Source: Massilia yuzhufengensis (GTDB taxonomy: Bacteria > Pseudomonadota > Gammaproteobacteria > Burkholderiales > Burkholderiaceae_D). From it: DNA of 64,000 bases. The DNA lies in assembly GCF_900112225.1 (NCBI RefSeq), contig NZ_FOLD01000005.1:124001-188000 (forward strand), given 5' to 3'. Under the pieces are notes generated by a model. That model saw only the letters and a list, made by a program, of their open reading frames with translations, did not search any database and had not been told where the DNA came from. This document shows positions 18,293-28,267 of the stretch, piece after piece. Both the position numbers and the translations under genes were made by a program. Position 1 is the first letter of the stretch. Each line of letters begins with the position of its first letter.

Positions 18293-20149
18293 TTACATAT
18301 CCAGGTGCGAGATCAGCAGCCGGCGCTCGGCATCGCCCTCGCCGCCCGCCTCGCCTTGCGTGCCGAGCGAGATCCCGACCGACATGATGTCGATCAGGAG
18401 CAGCTGCAGGATGCGCGAGATCATCGACAGGAAGGTGGTGCTGTCTTCGCTGTGGTCGACCGCCAGGCAGACGGTGGATTTCTTGGCCAGCGCCGACTTG
18501 CTGCTGGTGATGGCGATGACGTCGGCCCCCACGCTGCGCGCCGTGTCGACCGCCGCCAGCAGTTCCGGCAGCTGGCCGCCGGTGGAAATGGCGATCACCA
18601 CGTCGCCCGGCCCCAGCAGGCCGGCGGCCAGCGTGAACAGGTGCGAGTCGCCATACAACGCGGCCGGGATGCGGAAACGGAAGAACTTGTGCTGCCCGTC
18701 CAGCGCCACCGCACGGGCATTGCCCATCGCGTAGAACTCGACCCGGCGCGCGCGCCGCAGCAGTTCGATGGCGCGGTCGATCGCGTGCACGTCCAGCTGG
18801 TCGCGGAACTTCAGGATCGCCGATACGGTATTGTCGATCACTTTGGCCGACAGGTCGTGCGTCGAGTCGCTCATGCGCACCTGGCTGTGGCGCACGGGAA
18901 TCGTGCCGGTGAGGCTGCCGGCGAACTTGAGCTTGAACTCGGCCAGGCCCTGGAAGCCGAGCGAGCGGCAGAAGCGGATCACGGTCGGCTGGCTGACGTC
19001 GGCCAGGCGCGCGATCTCGGCGATCGGCTCGCCCAGCACCTTGCGCGGATGCTCGAGCACCAGCGCGGCGACGCGCTGCTCGGCCGGCGAGAGTTCGTGG
19101 CGCAGCTGCTGCACGCGGTCCATCAGCGTGTTGGCGCCGGTACGCCCGCGCAGGTGCTCGGACAGGATGCGCGAGACGCCATGCAGGGCCGGGTTGGGCG
19201 TCATGATGACGTAGGTCGGGATCTGCGCGATGTAGTCGGTGAAGCGGCCCTTGGCTTCGAAGCGGCTGCGGAAGGGCGAGCGGGCGAACCACTCGGCGAT
19301 GCGCGGCACGATGCCGCCGCCGATGAAGATGCCGCCAAAGGCGCCCAGGGTCACCGCCAGGTTGGCGGCCGCGCCGCCCAGCATGCCGGCGAAGACTTCC
19401 AGGGTTTCGAGGCACAGCGCGTCGTTGTCGTCGAGCGCGCCGCTGACGATGTCGGCGGTGCTGCGCGCCGGCGCGGCGGCGCCGTTGCGGCGCGCCAGCG
19501 CGCGGTACATCAGTTCGATGCCGGGACCGGAAATGAGGCGCTCGTTGGACACGTGCGGCCACTCTTCCCACGCGTATTGCAGGATCGCGAACTCGCGTTC
19601 GTCGGCTGGGGCGAAGTTGACGTGGCCCCCTTCGCTGCCGAGGGTGACGAAACCGTCGATGGTCGGGATCACGCCCGACACGCCCAGGCCCGTGCCCGGT
19701 CCCAGCACGCCGGCCACCGCGTGGCTTTGCGGCGCGCCGCCGCCGACCTGCAGCAGGTCCTGCGGCTTGAAGCCCGGCAGCGCCATCGCCAGCGCCGTGA
19801 AGTCGTTCACGATCAGCAGCGTCGACAGGCCCAGTGCGCGGCGCACCTCGTCGGTCGAGAACTGCCAGTCGCGGTTGGTCATGCGGATGGTGTCGCCGCT
19901 GATCGGGTTGGCCAGTGCGAAGGCCGCGTGGTTGATGCGCACGCCGCCGATCTGCGCCAGGTAGGCGTGCAGCAGCGGCACGATGCCGGTGTAGTCGTCG
20001 CACAGCAGCACCGCGACCTGGCGCAGCACGCCGGGCGCGGTCTCGAGGCCGAAGCGCGCATGCGTAGCACCGATGTCGGCCAGCAGGCGGGGACCGTCGG
20101 CGAAGGCGGCGCGGGAAGGTTTCAGTTCGTTGTCGGGTTCAACTGTCAT
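18293..20149 (-). CDS. glk: Bifunctional glucokinase / RpiR-family transcriptional regulator (copy 2)
   Basis: 618 residues from the ATG at 20149 (a TTG at 20215 would add 22). It is a close paralogue of the 1050-2912 protein over its full length: LADIGATHARFGL, NDFTALAMA, LGPGTGLGVSG and GSEGGHVNFAP in the kinase half; SQPTVIRFCRSLGF in the HTH; VVIAISTGGQLPELL in the SIS domain. One visible difference is this SIS segment, where copy 1 has SNSGS, so ligand response may differ. It follows the amylase gene in the MFS-pgm-amylase-glk array and lies 55 bases before the copper-like ABC operon. Roles as in copy 1: glucose phosphorylation plus transcriptional control. Confidence 0.92.
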   Translation of the reverse strand: MTVEPDNELKPSRAAFADGPRLLADIGATHARFGLETAPGVLRQVAVLLCDDYTGIVPLLHAYLAQIGGVRINHAAFALANPISGDTIRMTNRDWQFSTDEVRRALGLSTLLIVNDFTALAMALPGFKPQDLLQVGGGAPQSHAVAGVLGPGTGLGVSGVIPTIDGFVTLGSEGGHVNFAPADEREFAILQYAWEEWPHVSNERLISGPGIELMYRALARRNGAAAPARSTADIVSGALDDNDALCLETLEVFAGMLGGAAANLAVTLGAFGGIFIGGGIVPRIAEWFARSPFRSRFEAKGRFTDYIAQIPTYVIMTPNPALHGVSRILSEHLRGRTGANTLMDRVQQLRHELSPAEQRVAALVLEHPRKVLGEPIAEIARLADVSQPTVIRFCRSLGFQGLAEFKLKFAGSLTGTIPVRHSQVRMSDSTHDLSAKVIDNTVSAILKFRDQLDVHAIDRAIELLRRARRVEFYAMGNARAVALDGQHKFFRFRIPAALYGDSHLFTLAAGLLGPGDVVIAISTGGQLPELLAAVDTARSVGADVIAITSSKSALAKKSTVCLAVDHSEDSTTFLSMISRILQLLLIDIMSVGISLGTQGEAGGEGDAERRLLISHLDM

Positions 20150-20272
20150 TGCGATCGATTCTGGGGCGCGAGGCTGGTTGCGAATCGCCTTAGGATACCA
20201 TTGATCGAATGGCAAAAAAATGCCTCATCAATCGGGTTTCGTTCGGCGAGTTCTTCGCTCGAATCGAGAACC

Positions 20273-21952
20273 TCAGTCCAGCGCGATCAGCGCCACCGGC
20301 GCTGCCGCCCCGAACTGCACCTTGCCCCCGGCCACGATCGCCGACTGCCCCGAATACCAGTCGCGTACCGTCTGGCCGTCGTTGAACACGCCGGCCACCG
20401 ACACCGGCACCGCCTTGTCCTTCGGCAGGTCAAGCGCGACCACGACGCGGTCGCTCACGCCATCCTGTTGCCAGGTGCGCTTGAAGGTGTAGGGGCTGTG
20501 CGCCAGCATCTGGTGCACGCCCGCGCCTACCGCCGGGTGGGCGGCGCGGAAGCGGCCCAGTTTCGCCCAGTGCTCGCGTACGTCGGCCACGCGGTGCTGG
20601 CCACGCTGGGTATTGGCCGCCAGCTCGTCCCAGTTCATGAACGAGCGCAGGGTGGCGTCGCCCACGGCGCCGTCGATCTTGAGCAGGCGCGCGGTCTCGT
20701 CGCCGTAGTAGATCTGGGCGGCGCCCGGCGCCAGCAGCAGCTTGTTGGCCGATTCCAGCGGGCGCTGGCGCAGCGGGTCGAACGGGCCGCCGTCGTCGTG
20801 CGAGCTGATGTAGTTCAGGACCGAATAGCCTTTCATGGGGCCGTGCAGCGCCTTCGAATAATCGGAGAACAGCTTCTCATAGCCCTGGGCGGCATCGGAC
20901 TTCATGCTGAAGTTGATCATGCTGTCGAAGCCATTGGCCAGATAGTCGATCTTTTCGCCGCCGCCCATGTCGTAGCTGCGGCCGTGGTTGATCGAATAGC
21001 CGTACACTTCCGAGGTCATGAAGAACGGCAGGTCGCCCACGCGCTTGCCCGGATTGGCGCGCTTCCACTCTTCATAGGCGAGGCTGGCTTCCTGCTTGAG
21101 TTCCTTCCACACCCCGGGTTCGGTGTGCTTGACGGTGTCGGCGCGGAAGCCGTCCACCCCGTACTTGCGGATCCAGTCGGTGTTCCACTTGATGAGGTAG
21201 TAGCGCGGCGCGCGCGGGTAGCCGGTGCGCTTGAAGAAGGCGTCCAGCTCCTTCACTTCGCGCTCGTAGCGCCCTTCCTTCTTCCATTTCGCCACCAGCA
21301 GCGGCGGCAGCGCGACCGCCTTGTCGCTGCCGGTGAGGAAGTCGGGCAGGTTATCCACCAGGGTGCAGTCCATCGTCGTGGGCGCGTCCTTGAAGGTGCA
21401 TTTCGGGCCGGTGCGCACCCAGTCCTTCGGCCAGGCCGGATCCTGTTTGGTCACGGGGCCCGTGTGGTTCATCACCACGTCGAAGATCACGCGGATGCCG
21501 TTGGCGTGCGCGGTGTCGACGAACGTGCGGAAGTCCTGTTCGGTGCCCAGATTGGCGTCGACCGCCGTGAAGTCCTTGGCCCAGTAGCCGTGGAAACCGT
21601 AGCTGTTGCCGGTGCCCTCGTCGGTGGAGGCGTGGATCTGCTCGGTCGGTGGCGTGAGCCAGATGGCGGTCACGCCCAGGTCCTTGAAGTAGCCTTCGCG
21701 GATCTTGGCCGTGATGCCGGCCAGGTCGCCGCCCATGAAGCCGCGCAGCTTTGCCGCGTCCAGCTTGCGGCCGTAGGCCAGGTCGTTCGTCTTGTCGCCG
21801 TTGTTGAAGCGGTCCGTCAGCAGGAAGTAGACGGTGGCGTTCTCCCAGACGAAGGGCTTGCCGGCGCTCTGGCCTGGCTTGGTCTGGGCGCTGCTGTCGG
21901 CGCAGGCGCCGAAGGCGAGCAGCATGGCGGCGGCAAGGACGGGAAGTTTCAT
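20273..21952 (-). CDS. Lipoprotein alpha-amylase (GH13)
   Basis: 559 residues from the ATG at 21952, preceded by AGGAACC. The N terminus is a lipoprotein signal (LLAFGAC, lipobox Cys at about 18), placing the enzyme at a membrane surface, probably the outer membrane. GH13 motifs are clear: DVVMNHTG (region I), GVDGFRADTVKH (nucleophile Asp), FFMTSEVYGY (acid/base Glu) and YISSHDDGGPF (region IV). It should cut starch or dextrin alpha-1,4 bonds before uptake by the TonB-dependent receptor. It begins 28 bases after pgm. The frame remains open upstream, but that part is low-complexity shadow. Confidence 0.92.
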   Translation of the reverse strand: MKLPVLAAAMLLAFGACADSSAQTKPGQSAGKPFVWENATVYFLLTDRFNNGDKTNDLAYGRKLDAAKLRGFMGGDLAGITAKIREGYFKDLGVTAIWLTPPTEQIHASTDEGTGNSYGFHGYWAKDFTAVDANLGTEQDFRTFVDTAHANGIRVIFDVVMNHTGPVTKQDPAWPKDWVRTGPKCTFKDAPTTMDCTLVDNLPDFLTGSDKAVALPPLLVAKWKKEGRYEREVKELDAFFKRTGYPRAPRYYLIKWNTDWIRKYGVDGFRADTVKHTEPGVWKELKQEASLAYEEWKRANPGKRVGDLPFFMTSEVYGYSINHGRSYDMGGGEKIDYLANGFDSMINFSMKSDAAQGYEKLFSDYSKALHGPMKGYSVLNYISSHDDGGPFDPLRQRPLESANKLLLAPGAAQIYYGDETARLLKIDGAVGDATLRSFMNWDELAANTQRGQHRVADVREHWAKLGRFRAAHPAVGAGVHQMLAHSPYTFKRTWQQDGVSDRVVVALDLPKDKAVPVSVAGVFNDGQTVRDWYSGQSAIVAGGKVQFGAAAPVALIALD

Positions 21953-21980
21953 GCAGGTTCCTGTGGTGGGTGGTGGAGGG

Positions 21981-23666
<1,686 letters not shown>

Positions 23667-23704
23667 TTACGATACGACAGGCGCGAAATCATTGGCGCGC
23701 GGGC

Positions 23705-25042
23705 TTAGGCGGATGCCTTTACCGGCGCTGCGCGGTCGCTGACGAACAGGGTCAGCACGGCCGCGACCAGCATGCAGGCGCCGCCCAGCATCAGGGTCAG
23801 CACCGTGTGGCCGCCGAAGAAATGCTTGGTCACGCCGCCCAGCAGCAGGCCGCTGCAGATCTGCGGGATCACGACGAAGAAGTTGAACAGGCCCATGAAG
23901 TAACCCATGCGCTTGGCCGGCAGCGAACCGGCCAGGATGGCGTAGGGCATGGTCAGGATCGAGGCCCAGGCCAGGCCGACGCCGATCATCGGGACCATCA
24001 GCGTGTGCTTGTCGGTGATGAAGTAGATGCTGGCCAGGCTCAGCCCCCCGATGGCCAGGCAAGTGGCGTGCACGGTCTTGCGGCTGGTGGCGCGCGCGAA
24101 AATCGGCAGGATGAAGGCGGCCAGCGCCGAGACGCCGCTGTAGACCGCGAACATGATGCCGACCCAGCTGCCGGCGGCCTGGAAGCTCGACGATTGCGCG
24201 TCGGTCGTGCCGAACACATTGTCGGCGATGGCCGAGCCGGTGTAGATCCACATCGCGAACAGCGCGATCCAGGTGAAGAACTGCACGAAGGCCAGCTGCA
24301 CCATGGTTTTCGGCATCTTGGCGAAGCCGCCGAGGATCTCGGCCAGTGCCACGCTGAAGCTGCGGGCGTGCTTGCGCTCGGCGTTGAAGGCCTCCATGTC
24401 GGGCGGCGGCAGTTCGTCGGCGCTGACCACGGTCCAGAGCACGGCCAGGAAGAAGATCGCGCCACCGGCATAGAACGAATAGCGCACGGTGTCCGGGATC
24501 AGGCCGCCCACGGCTTCATTCGACACGCCCATCGATTCGAAGAAGGTCGGCAGCAGCGAAGCGATCACCGCGCCGCAGCCGATGAAGAAGGTCTGCATCG
24601 CGTAGCCGGCGGTCTGCTGCGAGGTATCGAGCTTGTCGCCGACAAAGGCGCGGAACGGCTCCATCGACACGTTGATGGCGGCGTCCATCAGCCACAGCAC
24701 GGCCACCGCCATCCACAGGGCGGCGGAGTTCGGCATCAGGAACAGCGCGATGGCCGCCAGCACGGCGCCGATGAAGAAGAACGGGCGGCGCCGGCCCCAC
24801 TTCGGGTGCCAGGTGTTGTCGCTCAGGTAGCCGATGATGGGTTGGACCAGCAGGCCGGTGACGGGCGCGGCCAGCCAGTACAGCGCGAGGTTGTCGGGGT
24901 CGGCGCCGAGCGTCGAGAAGATGCGGCTGGTGTTGGCGTTTTGCAGTGCGAAGCCGAACTGGATGCCGAAGAAGCCGAAGCTCATGTTCCAGAGCTGCCA
25001 GAACGACAGGCGCGGCTTGAGCGTGCCAGTGTGCATATCCAT
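23705..25042 (-). CDS. MFS sugar:cation symporter (maltose/sucrose-type, SUT/MalA-like)
   Basis: 445 residues from the ATG at 25042, with twelve hydrophobic segments. The loop WHPKWGRRRPFFFIG, the RPxF signature after helix 2, and the SDNTWH lead-in are typical of the glycoside symporter group that includes plant-type sucrose carriers and Caulobacter MalA-type maltose carriers. It is the likely inner-membrane entry step for maltose or maltodextrins in this locus. It heads the array MFS-pgm-amylase-glk, and its promoter region contains two copies of the TGTAGT-N3-ACTACA palindrome. Confidence 0.9.
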   Translation of the reverse strand: MDMHTGTLKPRLSFWQLWNMSFGFFGIQFGFALQNANTSRIFSTLGADPDNLALYWLAAPVTGLLVQPIIGYLSDNTWHPKWGRRRPFFFIGAVLAAIALFLMPNSAALWMAVAVLWLMDAAINVSMEPFRAFVGDKLDTSQQTAGYAMQTFFIGCGAVIASLLPTFFESMGVSNEAVGGLIPDTVRYSFYAGGAIFFLAVLWTVVSADELPPPDMEAFNAERKHARSFSVALAEILGGFAKMPKTMVQLAFVQFFTWIALFAMWIYTGSAIADNVFGTTDAQSSSFQAAGSWVGIMFAVYSGVSALAAFILPIFARATSRKTVHATCLAIGGLSLASIYFITDKHTLMVPMIGVGLAWASILTMPYAILAGSLPAKRMGYFMGLFNFFVVIPQICSGLLLGGVTKHFFGGHTVLTLMLGGACMLVAAVLTLFVSDRAAPVKASA

Positions 25043-25125
25043 GTGTGTCCCCAATCTGGCCCGGGACAAGTGCCGGGCTCTCTCGTGTGATGGCGGTAGG
25101 CCGACGCAGCCGGCCCACCCTAATC

Positions 25126-25140
25126 TGTAGCAAAATAACA
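25126..25140. promoter_or_regulatory. Candidate operator, TGTAGT-N3-ACTACA family (weak copy)
   Basis: TGTAGC-AAA-ATAACA matches 9 of 12 arm positions. It lies 84 bases upstream of the MFS start, in the MFS/esterase divergent region. Confidence 0.3.
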
Positions 25141-25216
25141 TGGCGATTTCTGAGTGTCAATCGAAGAGCCTCCATAGTAGAATCGACACCACAGCGGTGG
25201 CCGAATATCCCGCCTC

Positions 25217-25231
25217 TGTAGTCAAACAACA
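25217..25231. promoter_or_regulatory. Candidate operator, TGTAGT-N3-ACTACA family (strong copy)
   Basis: TGTAGT-CAA-ACAACA matches 11 of 12 arm positions. It lies 28 bases upstream of the esterase ATG (25260) and in the same divergent region as the MFS promoter. Confidence 0.55.
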
Positions 25232-25259
25232 TAAGAATGCCTGCCAAAGGAGACAATGC

Positions 25260-26153
25260 ATGCGCCTGTTCCGCTCCCCTGCCACCCCCTTCATCGTGGC
25301 CGCCCTGGCCGCCTCCCCTGCCGCGCCGGCCGCGGACAAGCCCGAGCCGGCCAAAGCCTCGACCGCGCTGCCGGGCGTGAGCCTGCTCGGCGCACCGCTG
25401 GACATGCCGGGACTGGAGCGCAAGCGCCAGCTGCGCCTGTACCTGCCGCCGGGTTATGCGACGTCCGGCAAGCGCTACCCGGTACTCTACATGCACGACG
25501 GCCAGAACCTGTTCGACGTGGCCACCGCCTATGCCGGCGAATGGCAGGTCGACGAGACGCTCGACGCGCTGGCCAGGGAAGGCAAGCTGGAACTGATCGT
25601 GGTCGGCATCGACAACGGCGGCGAGAAGCGCATGACGGAACTGAACGCCTGGGACAGCAAGCGCTTCGGTGCGGCCGAGGGCCGCGAATACACCGACTTC
25701 GTGGTCAAGACCGTCAAGCCGCTGGTCGACCGCAGCTACCGCACCCTGCCCGGCCGCGAGCACACCGCCATCATGGGCAGCTCGATGGGCGGCCTGGCCT
25801 CGCACTACGCGCTGGCGCAGTACCCGCAGGTGTTCAGCAAGGCCGGCGTGTTCTCGCCGGCCTACTGGACGGCGCAGCCGTCGTTCGCCTTCGTGGCCGG
25901 CAGACCGGCGCCGAAGGATGCGCGGGTGTTCATGCTGATGGGGGAGAAGGAAGGCCCGGAGATGGTGGCCGATGTGAAGCGCATGGCGGAGGTGGTGCAG
26001 AAGAGCGGGCACCCGGCGGCAAACACGCGGCTCAAGATCGTGCCGGGGGCGGAGCACAATGAGAAGTTCTGGGCGGGGGAATTGCGGGAGGCGTTGTTGT
26101 GGATGTTTGCGCCGGTGGATACGACGCTTGCGAGCAGCCACAAACAGACTTAA
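25260..26153 (+). CDS. Secreted esterase-D/Fes-like alpha/beta hydrolase
   Basis: 297 residues from the ATG at 25260, which has a perfect AAAGGAGAC ribosome site and a signal peptide after it. The fold matches the putative esterase (enterochelin-esterase/esterase D) family: RYPVLYMHDGQNLF, the GxSxG elbow in IMGSSMGGLASH and a C-terminal His in PGAEHNEKFW. Homologous esterases are often found next to amylolytic genes with an N-terminal starch-binding module; this one lacks the module. It is divergent from the MFS symporter and probably shares the 25217-25231 operator. Substrate unknown. Confidence 0.85.
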   Translation: MRLFRSPATPFIVAALAASPAAPAADKPEPAKASTALPGVSLLGAPLDMPGLERKRQLRLYLPPGYATSGKRYPVLYMHDGQNLFDVATAYAGEWQVDETLDALAREGKLELIVVGIDNGGEKRMTELNAWDSKRFGAAEGREYTDFVVKTVKPLVDRSYRTLPGREHTAIMGSSMGGLASHYALAQYPQVFSKAGVFSPAYWTAQPSFAFVAGRPAPKDARVFMLMGEKEGPEMVADVKRMAEVVQKSGHPAANTRLKIVPGAEHNEKFWAGELREALLWMFAPVDTTLASSHKQT

Positions 26154-26164
26154 TTTAGTTAACA

Positions 26165-26269
26165 CGTCGTTCCGGCGCAGGCCGGAACCTAATTTTCGCG
26201 AGCAGTGGTTACATCGAGCGATAGCTGCAGCGCATGCAAAATTGGGTCCCGGCCTGCGCCGGGACGACG
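26165..26269. repeat. 105-bp intergenic double-hairpin repeat, copy 1
   Basis: It begins CGTCGTTCCGGCGCAGGCC and ends GCGCCGGGACGACG. The left hairpin is TTCCGGC-GCAG-GCCGGAA and the right one is TCCCGGC-CTGC-GCCGGGA, with CGTCG/CGACG at the outer ends. The same plan recurs at 46091-46195 (identical first 25 bases) and 50944-51075. It follows the esterase gene and may serve as a bidirectional terminator or a REP/BIME-like element. Confidence 0.75.
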
Positions 26270-26321
26270 GGGCATCGGTACGTAGCCGAAACTACGCAGC
26301 CGATACCGATCAATCAAACAA

Positions 26322-28106
26322 TCAACCCTTACGATGCGGCTTCTTCGTCCCCGCCTTCGTAAAGCTCTTCTTCTTCGGCGCCGACGGCGCCGACGGTTCT
26401 TCGCCGTCGCGGGTCATGTTCAGCTGCTGGCCCGCCACCCACACGGTTTTCAGGTGGCTGATCAGGTCAGGCGGCATGTCGTCCGGCAGGTCGAGCGTGC
26501 TGAAATCGTCGTAGATCTCGATGCGGCCAATGTACTTCGACGGGATGTTGCCCTCGTTGGCGATGGCGCCGACGATGTTGCCTGGCTTGACGCCGTGCTG
26601 GTGGCCCACCTCGATGCGGAAGGTGGCCATGCCCGGTTCCGACTCGCGCACCACGCGTTCCTTCTTGAACGGCACGGTATCACGCGATTCGCGCGACTCG
26701 CGCGGCTCGCGCACCGGACGCGCCGGACGCTCTTCCCAGGCGCCCGATTCGCGCGGCGCAAAGTCGGCGCGCGGTTCGCGGTCCGGCTTCTCGATCAGCA
26801 GCGGCACGTCGCCGCGGCCCAGCTTGGCCAGCGCGGCGGCGATGTCGACCGCCGGCACGTTCTGTTCGCGCTCGTACTCTTCGATCAGCGAGCGGTACAT
26901 ATCCAGGCCGCCGGCGGCCAGCATCTCGGTGATCTGGTCCTTGAACTTGGCGATACGCACGTCGTTCACCGCCTTCACGGTCGGCAGGGTCAGCTGCGAG
27001 ACCGGCTGGCGGGTGGCGCGCTCGATGGCCTTGAGCAGGCTGCGCTCGCGCGGGGTGATGAACAGGATGGCGTCGCCGCTGCGGCCAGCGCGGCCGGTAC
27101 GGCCGATGCGGTGGGTGTAGCTTTCCGGGTCCGACGGCACGTCGTAGTTGATCACGTGGCTGATGCGCTCCACGTCCAGGCCGCGGGCGGCGACGTCGGT
27201 CGCCACCAGGATGTCGATCTTGCCGTTCTTGAGCTGCTCGATGGTGCGTTCGCGCGCCTGCTGGGCCATGTCGCCATTGATGGCCACGGCCGCGAAACCG
27301 CGCGCCTGCAGCTTGGTCGCCAGTTCTTCGGTGCCCAGCTTGGTGCGGGCGAAGATGATCATGCCGTCGAAAGGCTCGGCTTCCAGGATGCGGGTCAGCG
27401 CTTCGAGCTTCTGCATGCCCGACACCAGCCAGTAGCGCTGGGTGATGTTCTCGGCGGTGCCGGTCTTGGCCGCCACGGTGACTTCCTGCGGGTCGCGCAG
27501 GTAGGTTTTCGCGATGCGCTTGATCGCCGGCGGCATGGTGGCCGAGAACAGCGTGGTCTGGCGTTCGGCCGGGGTCTTTTTCAGGATCTGCTCGACGTCG
27601 TCGATGAAGCCCATCCGCAGCATTTCATCGGCCTCGTCCAGCACCAGGGTCTTGAGCCTGGACAGGTCGAGCGAGCCTTTCTCGAGGTGGTCGATGACGC
27701 GGCCCGGGGTGCCGACGATGACGTGCACGCCGCGGCGCAGCGCCTGCAGCTGCGGGCCGTAGCTCTGGCCGCCGTAGATCGGCAGTACGTGGAAGCCCTT
27801 GATGTGGGCGGCGTAGGTCTGGAAGGCCTCGGCCACCTGGATCGCCAGCTCGCGCGTCGGCGCCAGCACCAGCGCCTGGGGCGTGGCCTGCTTGATGTCG
27901 AGGTTCGACAGGATCGGCAGCGCGAAGGCGGCGGTCTTGCCGGTGCCGGTCTGGGCCTGCCCGAGCACGTCGCGGTTGCTCAGCAGCAGCGGGATGGTTG
28001 CAGCCTGGATCGGCGACGGCGCTTCGTAGCCGACATCCTTCAGTGCCTTGAGGACGGGCGCGGAGAGGTTCAGGTCGGAAAACGTCGGGAGGGGGGTGTC
28101 AGACAT
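26322..28106 (-). CDS. deaD: DEAD-box ATP-dependent RNA helicase (DeaD/CsdA type)
   Basis: 594 residues with the full set of helicase motifs: Q motif (APSPIQAATIPLLL), AQTGTGKT, PTRELA, TPGR, DEAD, SAT, and the second RecA domain with ARGLDVERI and HRIGRTGR. After a basic/acidic linker rich in Arg-Glu repeats (about 440-490) comes a DbpA/CsdA RNA-binding domain (ATFRIEVGHQHGVKPGN) and a lysine-rich tail. It unwinds RNA duplexes in ribosome assembly, cold adaptation and mRNA turnover. It is monocistronic, between the repeat at 26165 and the halogenase terminator. Confidence 0.95.
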   Translation of the reverse strand: MSDTPLPTFSDLNLSAPVLKALKDVGYEAPSPIQAATIPLLLSNRDVLGQAQTGTGKTAAFALPILSNLDIKQATPQALVLAPTRELAIQVAEAFQTYAAHIKGFHVLPIYGGQSYGPQLQALRRGVHVIVGTPGRVIDHLEKGSLDLSRLKTLVLDEADEMLRMGFIDDVEQILKKTPAERQTTLFSATMPPAIKRIAKTYLRDPQEVTVAAKTGTAENITQRYWLVSGMQKLEALTRILEAEPFDGMIIFARTKLGTEELATKLQARGFAAVAINGDMAQQARERTIEQLKNGKIDILVATDVAARGLDVERISHVINYDVPSDPESYTHRIGRTGRAGRSGDAILFITPRERSLLKAIERATRQPVSQLTLPTVKAVNDVRIAKFKDQITEMLAAGGLDMYRSLIEEYEREQNVPAVDIAAALAKLGRGDVPLLIEKPDREPRADFAPRESGAWEERPARPVREPRESRESRDTVPFKKERVVRESEPGMATFRIEVGHQHGVKPGNIVGAIANEGNIPSKYIGRIEIYDDFSTLDLPDDMPPDLISHLKTVWVAGQQLNMTRDGEEPSAPSAPKKKSFTKAGTKKPHRKG

Positions 28107-28207
28107 GTTAAAGCTTTCAGAATTGATACTAAACCGACAGTTTACTCTTTCGGAGGAAGACGGCGGGCACTATTTGGAACGGGCTCGATTTTTTGCCTAT
28201 CGGAAAC

Positions 28208-28247
28208 CCAAAAGAAACGGCCCCATGCGCCATTCACGCATGGGGCC
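28208..28247 (-). terminator. Rho-independent terminator after the halogenase gene
   Basis: GGCCCCATGCG (28219-28229) pairs with CGCATGGGGCC (28237-28247), an 11-bp perfect stem with a 7-base loop. On the minus strand it is followed by GTTTCTTTTGGG, a U-rich tract. It lies 20 bases beyond the halogenase stop. Confidence 0.8.
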
Positions 28248-28267
28248 GCTGGATGCTGCTGCGCGCG